This document shows positions 47,148 through 59,151 of a stretch of 64,000 nucleotides of DNA, in pieces (the first letter of the stretch is position 1; the number at the start of each line of letters is the position of its first letter). The position numbers and the translations under genes are program-made. A model generated the notes under the pieces. That model had not been told where the DNA came from. It did no database searches and saw nothing but the letters and a program-made list of their open reading frames with translations. Source of the stretch: Lepidurus packardi (taxonomy: Eukaryota; Arthropoda; Branchiopoda; Notostraca; Triopsidae); assembly GCA_023053545.1 (NCBI GenBank), contig JAKZAN010000005.1:7998001-8062000 (forward strand), given 5' to 3'.

Positions 47148-48450
47148 TTATTCGGCTGATTTGGCTGCATCATCATCAAAATCTTGTTTCCACAAAAATT
47201 CTTTCTTGTACGCACTTCCCAAATCGCAGTTGGAAGCACATATGTAAACAGCTAATGTTCCCCAATCTACACTTGCGCCTATATTGTCTAAAGAAAGATA
47301 ATTCAAGGCCTGTGGCATAATCTGTAAAAGAGTAAAAAAAAGTTAACACTAGTCTGTGACCTACATTAACCTTCGTCTTTTATTACCTGAAACTCAAATT
47401 GGCGCTTTCCTCCGCATAACTCACAACGTGGTATATCACTTTCTAAAGGCTGATGACTTGCCGATACCCATAATGGGTTATTTTTGTCGTAACGAAGTAC
47501 TTGCTCTGGAAATAAACTTGTCCGTTCTTTAAACTTCAGGAACACCTTGTCTCCCTTCATTGTCAAACTGTTAAGCTCTTCATCCACTGACGAATCACCT
47601 GGAACAAATACCACAATTTAGCGTATTTTTCAAAGCTTAGGACGTTTAATAACCTTACCTTGAAAAGTTCCAGCTTTTCCCTCAGCCACTAGGCTTTCAA
47701 ATTGTTTCATACTCTTCAATTCCGACATGGTTTCATCGGCCTCGATTTCAACTTTTTCGTTCTCAATATCGATCTCGAACTCGGGCAAGATAAAAGAATT
47801 TTCGGAACCCTTGTCTCCGATATTACCTGTAAACATGACTCAATTCGGTTATGGCGAAATCAAGTTGTATAATAAGAGATAATGTATAATAGAATCAAGA
47901 TGTATACGGTACCTTCTTTGCACGCGTTCTTGTGACACTTCCAATGCATAACTTGGTGCTCACGGCAGCAGTAATTCACCTTCTTACATCCTCCACATTG
48001 CTTACTCCCTAAACAGCCGCAAACCGCGCAAATTTTGACATAAGTTTTGACATCAATATCAGGTCTCCATGTTGGCTTTTCTTTCGGGTTTTCTACCGGA
48101 TAAAATGAATTTTTCTGCGGTAATTGACAACGAAGCACGACGAAATTATCGTTAGAGTCCTTCCGGCAGCATTCTCCATTTCTACAGACAAACAGGAAGA
48201 TGCTTCTGTGAAAACAGGTTTCTTTCGCAGTTCCTTCTTCTAAATCATCGTCGGGGGCATAAACTTGGGCCAAGAAGACGCACGTCTGCTTGCATACTGA
48301 ACAATTTAATTCCTCTGCCTTGGGAAGGTTTAGCAAATCCAACCATGCTGGGAAACCGCCAATTTTGCTAGGGAAAAATCTGCTCTGCAAACGCCATGCC
48401 TCTGCCTTCTCTGCAAATCCCAGTTCTGCACCCATAACTTCTTTATGCAT
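47148..48450 (-). CDS. PDCD2: Programmed cell death protein 2 (Zfrp8), MYND zinc finger
   Basis: Ribosomal protein uS5 chaperone and stem-cell factor. Four exons. The protein begins at or near MHKEVMGAELGFAEKAEAW; an internal ATG (48,433-48,435) gives MGAELGF, and the upstream acceptor TTGCAG at about 48,484 means a further 5' exon is possible. Landmarks are FFPSKIGGFPAWLDLL, the first Cys pair CSVCK, the MYND finger CAVCGCLGSKQCGGC with YCCREHQ and HKNAC, and the C-terminal domain LRYDKNNPLWVS, CELCGGKRQFEFQ and VDWGTLAVYICASNC. All zinc ligands are present. The start codon is the uncertain part. Confidence 0.92.
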
Positions 48451-49169
48451 TCCTAGTATATCCAACTGTTTAGTGAAAATATCTGCAATTATTTTAGCCA
48501 CTGATTAGTTCGATACAAAAAGACAACAACTTACCTAAACTTTTGTTATGAACAAGTTGGTACCACGTGACTTTCCAGAGTCACTATCGGTCCCTCCGCG
48601 TCGGTTCATGGCGCTGCTATTCCCCTCCAAAGTGTAACTTCCAGATTTTTTAGTGTTACTATTGGTTAGTTTATGTTAGGCTAGGCTAGGTTAAGTTAGG
48701 TTCAGGGATTTTCTGAGGTGGATTTTTCATTGCAGTTTGGAGGGGATCAGCAGCGCAATGGCTAGACGCGGAGGTACCAATTCCCCTCCAAAGTGCAACT
48801 CAGTAGCTTCATCGTTGCAATTGGAGGGAAAGCAGTGGCATGAATCGATGCGGAGGTACCAATAGCTTCATGTTTGTCTTTGCTCTGGCGTTCGCGTATC
48901 ACGGTTTGGATGCATGGTGTTTATTGCATCACTGAAATACTGGTTTGATTTTCGCTTCAGTTGTCCAAACCCGGACAGACGCGTCAATAAGCACAGGTTA
49001 GTGCTTCTGTGGGCAACTTTACAAGACGAGACAAGTTGTCAAAGCGTCAACTAAAATTCGCTTAAAATTTAATAGCCGCCATAGATGAGCTTCTTAAACT
49101 AGGTACGTTTCGTATCAAGTTGTTACCTGCAAAGATATAAAACAATAAATTAGTTTTTTGGTAGATAAA
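48451..49169. other. Divergent intergenic region PDCD2 / AVEN with MITE insertion
   Basis: Holds the inverted-repeat element at 48,580-48,868 and the leaders of both genes. AT-rich sequence near 49,080-49,165 is the likely AVEN leader. Confidence 0.5.
48580..48868. mobile_element. MITE-like inverted repeat with a partial extra copy
   Basis: The left arm (near 48,583-48,640, including CCTCCGCGTC, ATGGCGCTGCT and CCCCTCCAAA) is complementary to the right arm ending GACGCGGAGGTACCAA (near 48,782). The core is about 200 bp with a TTAGGCTAGG-rich centre. Directly after it, a partial copy repeats CCCCTCCAAAGTGCAACT and ends GCGGAGGTACCAATAG. This suggests a nested or tandem insertion of the same family. 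Confidence 0.75.
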
Positions 49170-50087
49170 ATGTCAGGACTAGAGAAGTCAGAGAAGATGC
49201 AGAAAGCCAAGCAGGACAAAAGCAATGATAAATCTCACCCCACAAGACAACAAGGTTATAATGCTGCGTCAAAATCGCAAAAGGAAAAGGTTCTTACCAA
49301 AAAACGGCGTAAGAAAGGTACGACTAAACACGACGAGAGCAGCGAATCTGAAAGCGAAGGTCTTCACGGAAAAGGACTTTTAATGCCAAATTCCAGAGCA
49401 CCTAGACAAGTTCCTCTTCTGACCAATCAAGAGCCACAGGAGAAAGTTAAGCAAATAACTGAAGACGACACAAAAGATCCTAAGCTTGAATTATCCCACA
49501 CCGATGAAGTCGGTGCTGTAGCAGAACCCGGTGAATCGGAACAATATTCTATCCGCTATTCGAAACGAAAAATAGTCAGCAACTGGGATAGATACAAGAG
49601 TCTAAGTGACGAAGAGCATCTTCAAGAAGCCTTGGCCAGTGATTCATTTTCGTCCGACGAGGACGAGCCAATACAGTGTTCACGCATTGTTACGACTGCG
49701 TCCAATATTGAAGAACTCAACTCCAAGCTGTTGAGCTTACTGGCGGATGATCCTATACAAAAACCTATTCCAACTTGCCCTTTGAGTAACGTAGAAGAAG
49801 TTCTTCCTATGGCCGAAACTAGTCGGACCAGCCTTGCAATTACGGAGACTGGAGCTAGGTGTCTTGCCTCTGCTGCTTTAGTCCAAGACGAAATCGACGT
49901 AGATTCTTTGCTACTTCTTTCGAGTAACGAGTCTCGAGCATCTTCTTTGAGTGTTCAAGCTAGCAATGTTGTGAAATTACCAAGACGACCAATCCTTCCA
50001 GGAAACTTTGATGTAGCCGCCGCAAGTAGTCGAGTAAACGTGCAAATCAAAGCCGATTGGTTGGAGGATTTGCTTGGGGATATGTAA
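49170..50087 (+). CDS. Aven-like cell death/checkpoint regulator
   Basis: Single-exon 305-residue protein from the ATG at 49,170. The N-terminus is Lys/Ser-rich and disordered (KKRRKKGTTKHDESSESESE). The key match is RYSKRKIVSNWDRYKSL, near-identical to the core motif of Aven, which inhibits Apaf-1 and activates ATM in vertebrates. The C-terminus KADWLEDLLGDM resembles the vertebrate Aven tail of the form LEDWLDSMI. Between them are acidic Ser-rich stretches. The poly(A) signal AATAAA is 62 nt after the stop. Outside the two motifs conservation is low, as usual for this family. Confidence 0.8.
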   Translation: MSGLEKSEKMQKAKQDKSNDKSHPTRQQGYNAASKSQKEKVLTKKRRKKGTTKHDESSESESEGLHGKGLLMPNSRAPRQVPLLTNQEPQEKVKQITEDDTKDPKLELSHTDEVGAVAEPGESEQYSIRYSKRKIVSNWDRYKSLSDEEHLQEALASDSFSSDEDEPIQCSRIVTTASNIEELNSKLLSLLADDPIQKPIPTCPLSNVEEVLPMAETSRTSLAITETGARCLASAALVQDEIDVDSLLLLSSNESRASSLSVQASNVVKLPRRPILPGNFDVAAASSRVNVQIKADWLEDLLGDM

Positions 50088-50148
50088 ATTCATAAGCGAA
50101 TCTTCAGCTGCTGGGGGACAGATCCTGAATGCCTGTTATGTTAAATAG

Positions 50149-50154
50149 AATAAA
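50149..50154 (+). terminator. Poly(A) signal of the Aven-like gene
   Basis: AATAAA 62 nt downstream of the stop codon; the tRNA gene starts about 50 bp further on. Confidence 0.7.
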
Positions 50155-50199
50155 TGGTTCTTAAAAATATTACAGCAAGTTTTTTAAATGAAAAAGTTC

Positions 50200-50280
50200 G
50201 CAGTCGGTAGGATTCGAACCTACGCTCCCAGAGGGAATCTGATTTCTAGTCAGACGCCTTAACCACTCGGCCACGACTGC
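50200..50280 (-). tRNA. tRNA-Ser (anticodon AGA)
   Basis: The minus strand begins GCAGTCGTGGCCGAGTGG and ends CCGACTGC. The 7-bp acceptor stem GCAGTCG pairs with CGACTGC. A-box GTGGCCGAGTGG and B-box GGTTCGAATCC are intact. Anticodon loop CTAGAAA in stem CTGA/TCAG gives anticodon AGA. The long variable arm is typical of type II (Ser) tRNA. No intron; length 81 nt without CCA. Confidence 0.96.
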
Positions 50281-53200
50281 TGCGACATCAACTTTCAAAC
50301 TTCTAAACTTAAGCCTAGGCAAGATTTCCGCAGATGAGGGATCTTTTTATCAGTTAAATATTCCCGCGGCGTATTCCATGAATGTTTCATCGAGCTGAAC
50401 ATGCGAAAAGAGAACAGAACATGCGAAAAGTGATCTCTGAAAAGTTTTGGCGACATATTACGAATCTTGTTTGCACATAATTGCAAGCATATTACAATTT
50501 TATTTAGCAAAAGAAACTATTGTCTTAGAGTTGAAGCTGGCGCCTGGCTACAACGTTGGACAACATTCGCAGTCTGTTTACTACGACGAGAACTATGAGG
50601 TCTCGACAAAAGGCTTCGTGTATGCCAGAACAAAGGAGGAACGAACGAATAGGGAAGCCAAGGGACCCAACTCAAGTTGAGTCGAGTATGCAGTCGAAAT
50701 CGAGGGCTGACTCAGACGGCGGAAAAGGGAGCGTTGTAGAAAGGCACGCCATGTGGGCCTTGGGTTCTAGGATAAGTAGTCGACGACGTCAAATTCTAAA
50801 CCCCGACAGGAAAAGCCGCGCAACACCGATGTTGCCATTAGATACAAATTGAAACTGCTCCTAATGGACAGTCGTCTGAGGTTGCAAACCGCGCGAATTT
50901 TAAGTAAGGCAAATTTGAATGGAGGAAAACTTTCTTTCCACATTTTATTCTTGGTACGCATATTTGCAGATAAAACATACTCAAACAAGAGAAAACACTT
51001 GTACTCCTTAAACTCTGAAATTCTTTAGCGTCCCTAAAAAAATACAACAATTGTAAAGAGAAGACTATTCATGGATTAAAATTACGCAACCTAAACCTAA
51101 GTTTTGTAAAGTCTGTTTGATAGATGATAAAGATCCGTAATAGTTTAATTTACCAACGTAAGAATGTTTATGTTGCTAATGGTGCAAAAAAGGGCGCTTT
51201 TACTTTTTTGAGAAGTAGTCTCAAAGTTGGACATGGCGCCAGTCTTCCATGGAAAAGTCCACGAAGAGAACGCATGATGTGGTGTGGTGGTTCCAGGGAA
51301 CGGAGGGGACGAGAGAGGAAAGAGGATATGCAAGCACGAAGAAGGGGCCAGTTCCTTTGCTAGATAGAACGCAGAAGGGCGGTAGAATCGAATAAGTTGA
51401 CGTGAAGGGAAAGAGAGAAGAGGTACGGTGGGTAGAAGCCCCGACTTTAACCAAGCTGGCAGCCCCATCACATCAGCCTTGAGTACGGCATGAGGGCGCC
51501 GCAGCTTGGCGTACACGTAGGCCCGGCCCCAACGAAAAAGGGATGGGAGACATTACAAACAGGCACGGGGGTATGGGGCCACGAACAAGGGGAGTCGGGT
51601 ATAGGGTATAGCGGTAAGGACGAAGCCAGACGAATACATCGAGAAAGAGAGAACACAGGAGAGCTTAGCAAGAGAGGAATGAGACCGAAAAACGCGGCGG
51701 GGCCGAGGCCAGCGGCCGATTTTCCTGTTACAACGGCCCTTAGGCGAAGCGAAAGAGCTTTTCAGAGCTGCAGCGCACTGAGCGTTGCAACGAAAGCGCT
51801 GCTGTCATCCTAAATTCTCTCAGCAGGGAGGGGAAAATATTTAAAATGCACTATAAGAGCGCCAAAATCTTTTCAAGTAAGCGCGGGTTACCAGAACTTC
51901 AAACAGTCGAAGACACCGCGATTGGCACATAACGGAAACCCCGTTTGCACATAGCAGCAGTTTGCACATTGCAGCATTTGCAACGAACTTTTTAAGAAAG
52001 CAAGACCAATTGAATACAAAAACATTTTACTCGGTTGTTCAATAAGGAATGCGACGAACAAAAACTGAGATAGAACACTACAGACTAATTTATAATCTAA
52101 AATTCTACCTCGATGGATATTGACTAGTCATCGATCTCTGCAATTGGTGCCCAAGAAGATCGTACGAAATACGTAGCTCCCATACTCCCTTCAGTACGTA
52201 CATAAATACTACTATTTTTATTCAATCCACCTGAGTTCACAGCAATCAAGGGTTTCACACCCTACTAAATTTCTTTTTATGTTAGGGTTTTCAGCCCTCC
52301 AGAGTTTTCATGAACCCTCAACCCAAAGAAAACATGTGACAAACGACATTAATCAAGCAACCTATTTGTTACGGGGGGATCACCCGAAATTACGGCATAA
52401 AGCAACAAGTGGAAGATATACGTCAAATTGTCGAGCATGCTTTGGGACGGGGTGGTCGGACCAAATAAAACTCATGCATAATAAAAAAAAACATACAACT
52501 ATATTACGAGCCCAGACAATTGTGCATTGGGCCATTCAAGCGTTCACCATCAAGTATTAAATATATCGATCTTTAGCCAATGACAACCTTAACATGCCAT
52601 AAAATATGTAGGTAACTTTTTGGAACATTCATCTCATGACTTCTGTATTATCTAATCAGCCTACTCATTTATCTGGAAGCCATGCTCAAGGCATGCCCCG
52701 TTATATGCTCAGAGCAATGTCCTGCAGAATTCTAGCGTGTGGAAACAAAAAGTTCTACCAGGTTTTTCATTTTCGTACCTTTTGGCAAATTTTCGGGTGA
52801 TCATAATATTAACCCCGGAAAGTTAACTCGCCTTACCAAACTATACGTGCCTTATTTACGCGCTTATGTACATTAAACCGAATACGCAACAAGTCTGACC
52901 CAAGAAAAAGGAAAACGCTCGAACTGCAATTGAATGTCAATGCTTTGGTAGCCTGCCTACCAGCTCAAGCATAACACTACTTCCTGCTGCAGGTGTGTAT
53001 GCAGGGCCACCGGTAGCTGCATATCCTAACACGTCATAGATCGCCATGAGATATTGTGTAAGCCATTCTACGTCGCAAACGATAGAAAGGAGCGCGCTCC
53101 TGCGTTAGTGTTATCACGCAGTCTTCTACGGACTTCGGTAGGAACTCGATAGATTATTTACTCGATATCACTAAAGAAGCAACGGCTAGATCCTAGTCAA

Positions 53201-56200
53201 ATGCAAAACATTTAATCTTGTTCCTCATTTCGCCCACTTTTTAAACCCAACCCCCTTAGAAAACCGCAATGATTTATTTGCTGAACTTGGCACTACTATT
53301 TTGGACACTTTTTGTATTAAGACGAAACAATTTTCTTACCATGGGTTTTTTCTCATATTGGAGCCAACAAGCTGACGTCAGTATGTCGTCACGAAGCAGT
53401 GTCGGCTCTAGTTTAAAGTCAGGCGACCAAGAATATAGGTTTCTATATACGAAACCTATACACTGTATTCAAGATGTTATGCCATAAAAGTTAACCGCAT
53501 TTCACACACTAAATACAGCTTTATAAGATTAAAATTAATGATCGGAAACTGCAAAACAACAAGTATCCCTGAGATTTACGCCAATATTTTAAGACGGTAA
53601 AACTACTAGATATTACTGGAATCCCAACAAAATGATGTTTGTCACGTAAAGGAAGTAAAACTGCTTCTAGCTGGGAGAAGTAACATTTTAAAAATAAGTA
53701 GATCGCATGACTTTTAAACGCAGCGCCAAATGTTCTCGTATTAACAGGTATGGAGCCGCGAACCAAAGTCTACAAGTATGCATGGGTTGGTTCATACTTC
53801 GATTCAAGTCAAGCTGGGGTTTCCAATGTTTCTCTCGAGTATAGAACACACGCATTGCATTAGAGTATACGGGGTATTTTCATATTGGATTCGGATTCCT
53901 TCCCCGTTGCCTTGCTTGCCAACTCGAAGTTGTTAGTTGCCCAGGCCGACGAAGCAAGTAAGCAGACTTTTTCCCAGGCTTCTCTTTCCCTTGCCTTCCC
54001 TTTCCCTCCCCTCTCCCTTCCTCTCCCCCTCCTTCCCCCCACTCTTGGCTGCTGTTCATTGCCTTGCCTGGCTGGCCCGGTTTGGGGCCCAGCTCTCTCT
54101 TTTCCTCCCTTTCTTCCATGTACTTTATCTACCCGCATTTCGTGCTATACGCCTGCGACCCGGCGGGTCCGAATTACAGCGTGGGGCAACCGGAGTGGGT
54201 GGTGGAAGAAAAGCGGAATGGGAGGGTGTTCGTTCGTTGAAGCGGGAAAGGCATAGCGGTCGAAATAAGAACGAAGAACGACGAAAGAGGAAAGCTTGTT
54301 CCCTGCCTACCCATGTCTGGCGCTCAGAATCGACAACGCCGAAAAATGGGGTCCTGGGTTGCTATTGAATCTAATTTAGTCCGTTCACACTACGCATTTC
54401 GGTTCTTCGACTAACGCGAGCGCACTTTGGCGAGCGAACAGCATCCAGAAGAGGGAATCGTGCTTTGGCGAACAGACGCCAAATGCACCGAGCACCCGAG
54501 AAAGAAAGGCTTCCGGTATGACATGGCTAACGGTATGGAAAGTCAGGCGTAATCGTCGAAAACCCGAGTTTCGCTACATCCGCAAGACTGGTTTGAAAGC
54601 GACACATCGCTTCATGAGTGGGTTGGGAGCGTTCGGCAGACTGCGATCGTTCGCGGTACTATTGACCGCAGCGCTCGTAAGGTACATCAGACCAACTTAC
54701 TATACTAGACTACTGAAAATATAATTGAAAGTTGCTCCGATCATCCAGTATAAATTCTTATACTCTAGTATCTTGACGGGGTTATGTTCCGTCAGTACCA
54801 TGCGCGCCGTGCGGTATTTGCTCTAAACTACGCATACTCATTCCGTTCGTACCACGCCTGACTTCGATTTTTCTCGCTTTACTTCGTAGAAAACGAATCC
54901 TTATCAAGCGCTCGTCACTCGTCTGGGCTCTGGGGGTCTGTGAGCGAAGCGAGTTTTCCTTCCCTCGCAGCACACAGAGCAACGCCGAACAACGTTGCCA
55001 AGGCCAGTTATCATGGTGGCCCCCGGACTCGCAAGTATGCTGTATACCCTCAGCGGGTTGAGTATAATACCCAAGTCGTGGATAGAACGTGGAATACACA
55101 GTGGAGAGGAAAAAGGGCGCAAAGAGGAGAGAAAAGGTTGGATGGGGAGGATAGTTACAAGGGGCGGTTTAGGGTTTAGGGTCGCCATAGTCATGGCGGA
55201 TCCGAGGGGAGGATCGAACGAAGGGAGGCACAGGGAGGCTCTCATCCAAAAAGCGGGGAAGAACGAAGAAGGGGGGCAAACGGGCACAGCGAGTCGCTGC
55301 TATTTGGCTACGGCGCTTGTTGTCGGGGCTGCGGGGCTTTCCAAGCCGTAGTTTCGCTTATGCTGGGTTGGGAAATGAGAGAGAAGGAGAGTGCAAGAGG
55401 GAACGAAAGGACTGTTGGCTGGTTGGATAGGGACGGCACAGAGCTCCGTGCCACTGAGGTATTTTGGCCAGGGCCAGTACCCAGTCGATGGCATACAGAC
55501 GCGAAGCATAGCCCATAGCGCCAGCAAAACGAGAACGTCCGTCAGCTGGGAAAATCGCACGTCGTCTGTTGAGGTGACCGCACCGCCTATCAACCCCTTA
55601 TACTAAAAGCGTGGCGAACTCCACCTCCGCGTGCGGCGCCCGCGTTCGTCAAACGTGTCGCAAGTTTCAAATCTTCAATCTTAAAACTTTGCATCCCGGA
55701 GACAAAAGTGAAAAACATTCTCCGTAACTTCGCAACAGTGTAGTGTAACACACTACGACTTCCCTACTACACCGGCAAAGACTCTGGACGAAAACCCCTT
55801 GTGCTTTGCTGCCTACTACACTTACATTTCTTTGACTAGCACTAGTGAATTCCACCAAACTACTATTACAACTTTTTTATACTAAGTGCATCAAGTCCGA
55901 CTATGTCGGACTTCAGCTAATTCGTGAACGCATCATGAAACAAACTGTCCAGGTAAAAGTCTTACACATTGTTTTTGCATGTAGTGAATATTATTTTCTA
56001 TTAGACAAATATGTTTGTTACCAATTTTCGGACAACTCAATAGTAAACAGTTATAGTTTAAAGTCCAGCATTATTGGAACTACTACAAGTAACTGTCCGA
56101 CACTTGAATAACACTATGTTATAGAAGGAATCATAATTCCTAATGTACGAGAAATGTGTTGGTTAAGCTAATTAGTTTAATACTGCGGGAAAATTACAGT

Positions 56201-59151
56201 ACGTAATGTTGACAAACTGAGTGCTGACATGTGACATATGAGGCGCGCTCGAAGTCATGCTGGACAGTTTGGAAAAGACGCCGCCTCCCTGGTAACTATA
56301 GCAACGCCGGAAACATGCACTTTTATTCTATCCTTTGAAAGCAACCGAAGCTAGGGCCGAAAGTTCCCAATCCCCAAGTACAATAGCCCCGGATGACTAG
56401 CAAAGCGTAGGCAGACTGCCAGCTGTAGCATGCAAAAGCCAAGGGAGCTGCGATGAGAAACCGACTCTTCCCCGCTGCCTTGCTTCGGCTCTGGCTCTGG
56501 TACTAGCTTGGCATTAGAACCAACTGGTGGCGTCTTGGCAGGCAGTAATGAAAGTGACTAAACTGCATTGATACAACTCTGATTTCTCACAGTTTCAAGT
56601 TTGCCAATCTGCTGACGCACTGTGAGCAGAGCGCTCACATTGTGTTACGCTAAGCACAAGGCACAGTCGCAGCCAAGTCGGATAGCGGCCTTAACAATTT
56701 TATTCCCGTTCTACGGTGTCTACCGGAATTTACTATGTTTACATTGCCTTCTTTGCGGAGTTTTCTTTCGCAGAGTTAAACATAGTAAATAATCTAGTAG
56801 TACCGAAACTATATAGAAACGGGGACACAGTGAACCTGCGCGTCGATTAATTTTTCGACAAAACCCGACAAAAGACAACAAAACTAATAGAAAATAGGGG
56901 AAAATAGGAAACTAATATTGTTGAAACATTCTGTCAATGACTACAAAGGCTCTACTGTACCTGTGGCTGGGTTGGTTAGATCATCGATTAACACCTCTTT
57001 ACTTCTGAAAACGTCAACCGAAACTTGGGATTCCGTGGCAGTAGAGAATCCCACCGAGGAACATGAAGTACATCTCGGGTAGCTCTTTAGGTTCCAATAA
57101 AGCGTCCGATAATGGTACTCGGACAGAACACTTTAGCTGTGCCTTAGCCCTATGATACCGCAACAATTAAAGAGGACCATCTCGTTTATTGTGTATGGTT
57201 TCAGTATGACCAGTAACTTCTTTAACGTCTTTAGCGGGGCTTTGAGCTTTAACAACTGGCAGCATGTCAGGTAAAATGGAAGAGTCAATTATTCCATTAC
57301 CACCCCTGTCACGCTTGTTTACGAATCGTAATATAAAACAGGTCGGTTAATGTGTGCCCCATAAAAAAATGAAACAACCGCAGGACTCCCCTTGTTTGTC
57401 TACGCGATACGATACTCTTTTCTTTTGTAGCGACTCCTAGTCTATCAATGAACAGAACACTTAATGTGCTCGTAAGAGAAACCTTGAACTTGATAGCAAT
57501 ACGTAAAGCTACCCAACATTGACTCTTTGCCCCCTTTTTCGCATCACTAATACATAATCTATATATACTCCCGCAAGTCGTGGGCATCCATAAATTACAT
57601 AAATCCTTCAGTGGATTTTTTTTTTGCTGAGGTCCAATAGTATTTCGGGCATTGTCAAACCTTCAATACAGGGATTTTAAAGTATCCCAAGATTGCTCCA
57701 AGAAGGAGTAATGGGAAACTTGGTGGGATTTAGAGCTCGGTTACGTTAAAGTTTTCCAAGAAAGCGAGACAGTGCTTTTAGCTGGGCTAGCTGGAAGAAC
57801 CAGTCCTTGCTTTTAGTGGCTAAGGGAATAGGCCCTCGCAATACTTGGTCCCTCGGTGGTTTCCCAGTGCCGTTGGCTTGGAATTCAAGGCTCTTGTCCT
57901 CCTCTTACCTGCCTCCTTCCTTTGCCTTATACCTTTTACCTTTCCATGCACGTGCATAGAAAAAGCAGAAGACTTGGCTGGTTGGAGAGAACAAGGCAAC
58001 CAGTCGGGGCTTGCCATGCTATGCTGTCCTAATCCTACCTCCCCATCTTCCAAAGTACCCCATGTTTCAAATTTGCATCCTGTCTACCTGGACCCGGTCT
58101 ACCTGGAAAACTTGAGGTTTCGAGAAGATAGGAAAGGTGGGCGGAATACGCTCACCTGCAGGTAGAACCGCAGGTAAGCCCGATGCGAAAGCTAAGGCAA
58201 AGCTAGCAGCAACGTCCTCAGGCAAGTACCACGGATCACGACGATCTAGCACCACTGCCAGTAACAAGCGAGCAGTCCAAAAAGTGTCCCTGTAACGGGC
58301 GGTCTAGCGACATAACAAAGATGCATGTTTTTTTTCCCACCCTAAGGAAAATACACTTTCTTGGCCCCCTTTTCAGGGTAAAGAGAAACGGGTACTTTTT
58401 CGTTTTTAAGAGAAGTTGAATTTGCTTTTACCCAGAGCGAAATTATGTGTATGTGCAAGAGATGGAGACAAAAGAAAATAATGTCGTAGGACACATCACA
58501 GGGAGATGAAAGAAAATTCATTTTACATGATTCACCCGCCCCACAATCTTACGCGCAAGAAAGCGCCCGCCAATCGCCAACGACTTGTTTGTTCGTCGGG
58601 AAGTGACGTCAGACGTCGATCGAACCAGCTCGGCAAGGCGACCGTCGCCAGCGTCGCAACCTACGCAAACGCTGCTCTATCCCCTGCTGTCTCTTCTTCT
58701 TTGCCCTGGTTCTCTACCGTACCGCTCCTAACCAGCACTTCTTCTCTCTCAGCCCTAAGCCAAAAGCAATTTTCTCTCTCTCGTTCCTTGTCTCCGTTGC
58801 GCACTCGAGACTTGTTTCTTTCCCAAGCCAACTTGCTTGCTCAAACTAAAGAAAATGTTCTTTCCACCCCAAAACTATCCCGAGTTCCTATCAAACTAAA
58901 TCCAATCCTCACCCAGCACGCAGTTACGCATTGGCGCTGCATAAATCCACCAAGTCAACACTAATATAGATCACTCTTTCTTGTTTAATTCTTAAAACAA
59001 TCAGTTTAAATAGTTAATGTAGTAGTTAGTTAAGTTCATGTCTTGTATAAAGTTTTAAATTTAAAGAAATTAAGTGTCATGGTACAGTAAATGATCAACA
59101 CGAAAACTAAACTAGAGTTTTTTTTGTATGACAATTTAGGCTGCGCCAATT
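50281..59151. other. 8.9-kb stretch without a convincing gene
   Basis: Mostly unexplained. 53,880-55,650 is notably GC-rich and low-complexity with a pyrimidine tract; 51,200-51,800 is also GC-rich. Open frames of 60-150 codons occur there but on both strands, as expected of GC-rich noncoding DNA, and show no family features. It is most likely the regulatory and 5'-leader region of the SERTA gene downstream, or holds a noncoding transcript. Confidence 0.5.
53979..54040 (+). repeat. 62-bp polypyrimidine tract
   Basis: Nearly uninterrupted C/T with only two G, including CCCTCCCCTCTCCC. Mirror-like runs such as this can adopt triplex (H-DNA) structure and are common in promoters. Confidence 0.85.

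Noticed and set aside
50447-50852. Overlapping plus-strand frames after the tRNA
   Set aside because: Two frames overlap, no splice support, no recognisable domain.
51490-51813. 107-codon frame in GC-rich block
   Set aside because: Frames occur on both strands as expected of GC-rich noncoding DNA; no similarity recognised.
53885-54368. Several frames over the pyrimidine tract
   Set aside because: Low-complexity translation (Pro/Leu/Ser or Gly/Arg/Glu runs) from a simple tract.
58506-58964. 152-codon Ser/Leu-rich frame upstream of the SERTA gene
   Set aside because: No domain, ends before the SERTA exon; may lie in its 5' leader. Kept out as a gene but worth a transcript check.
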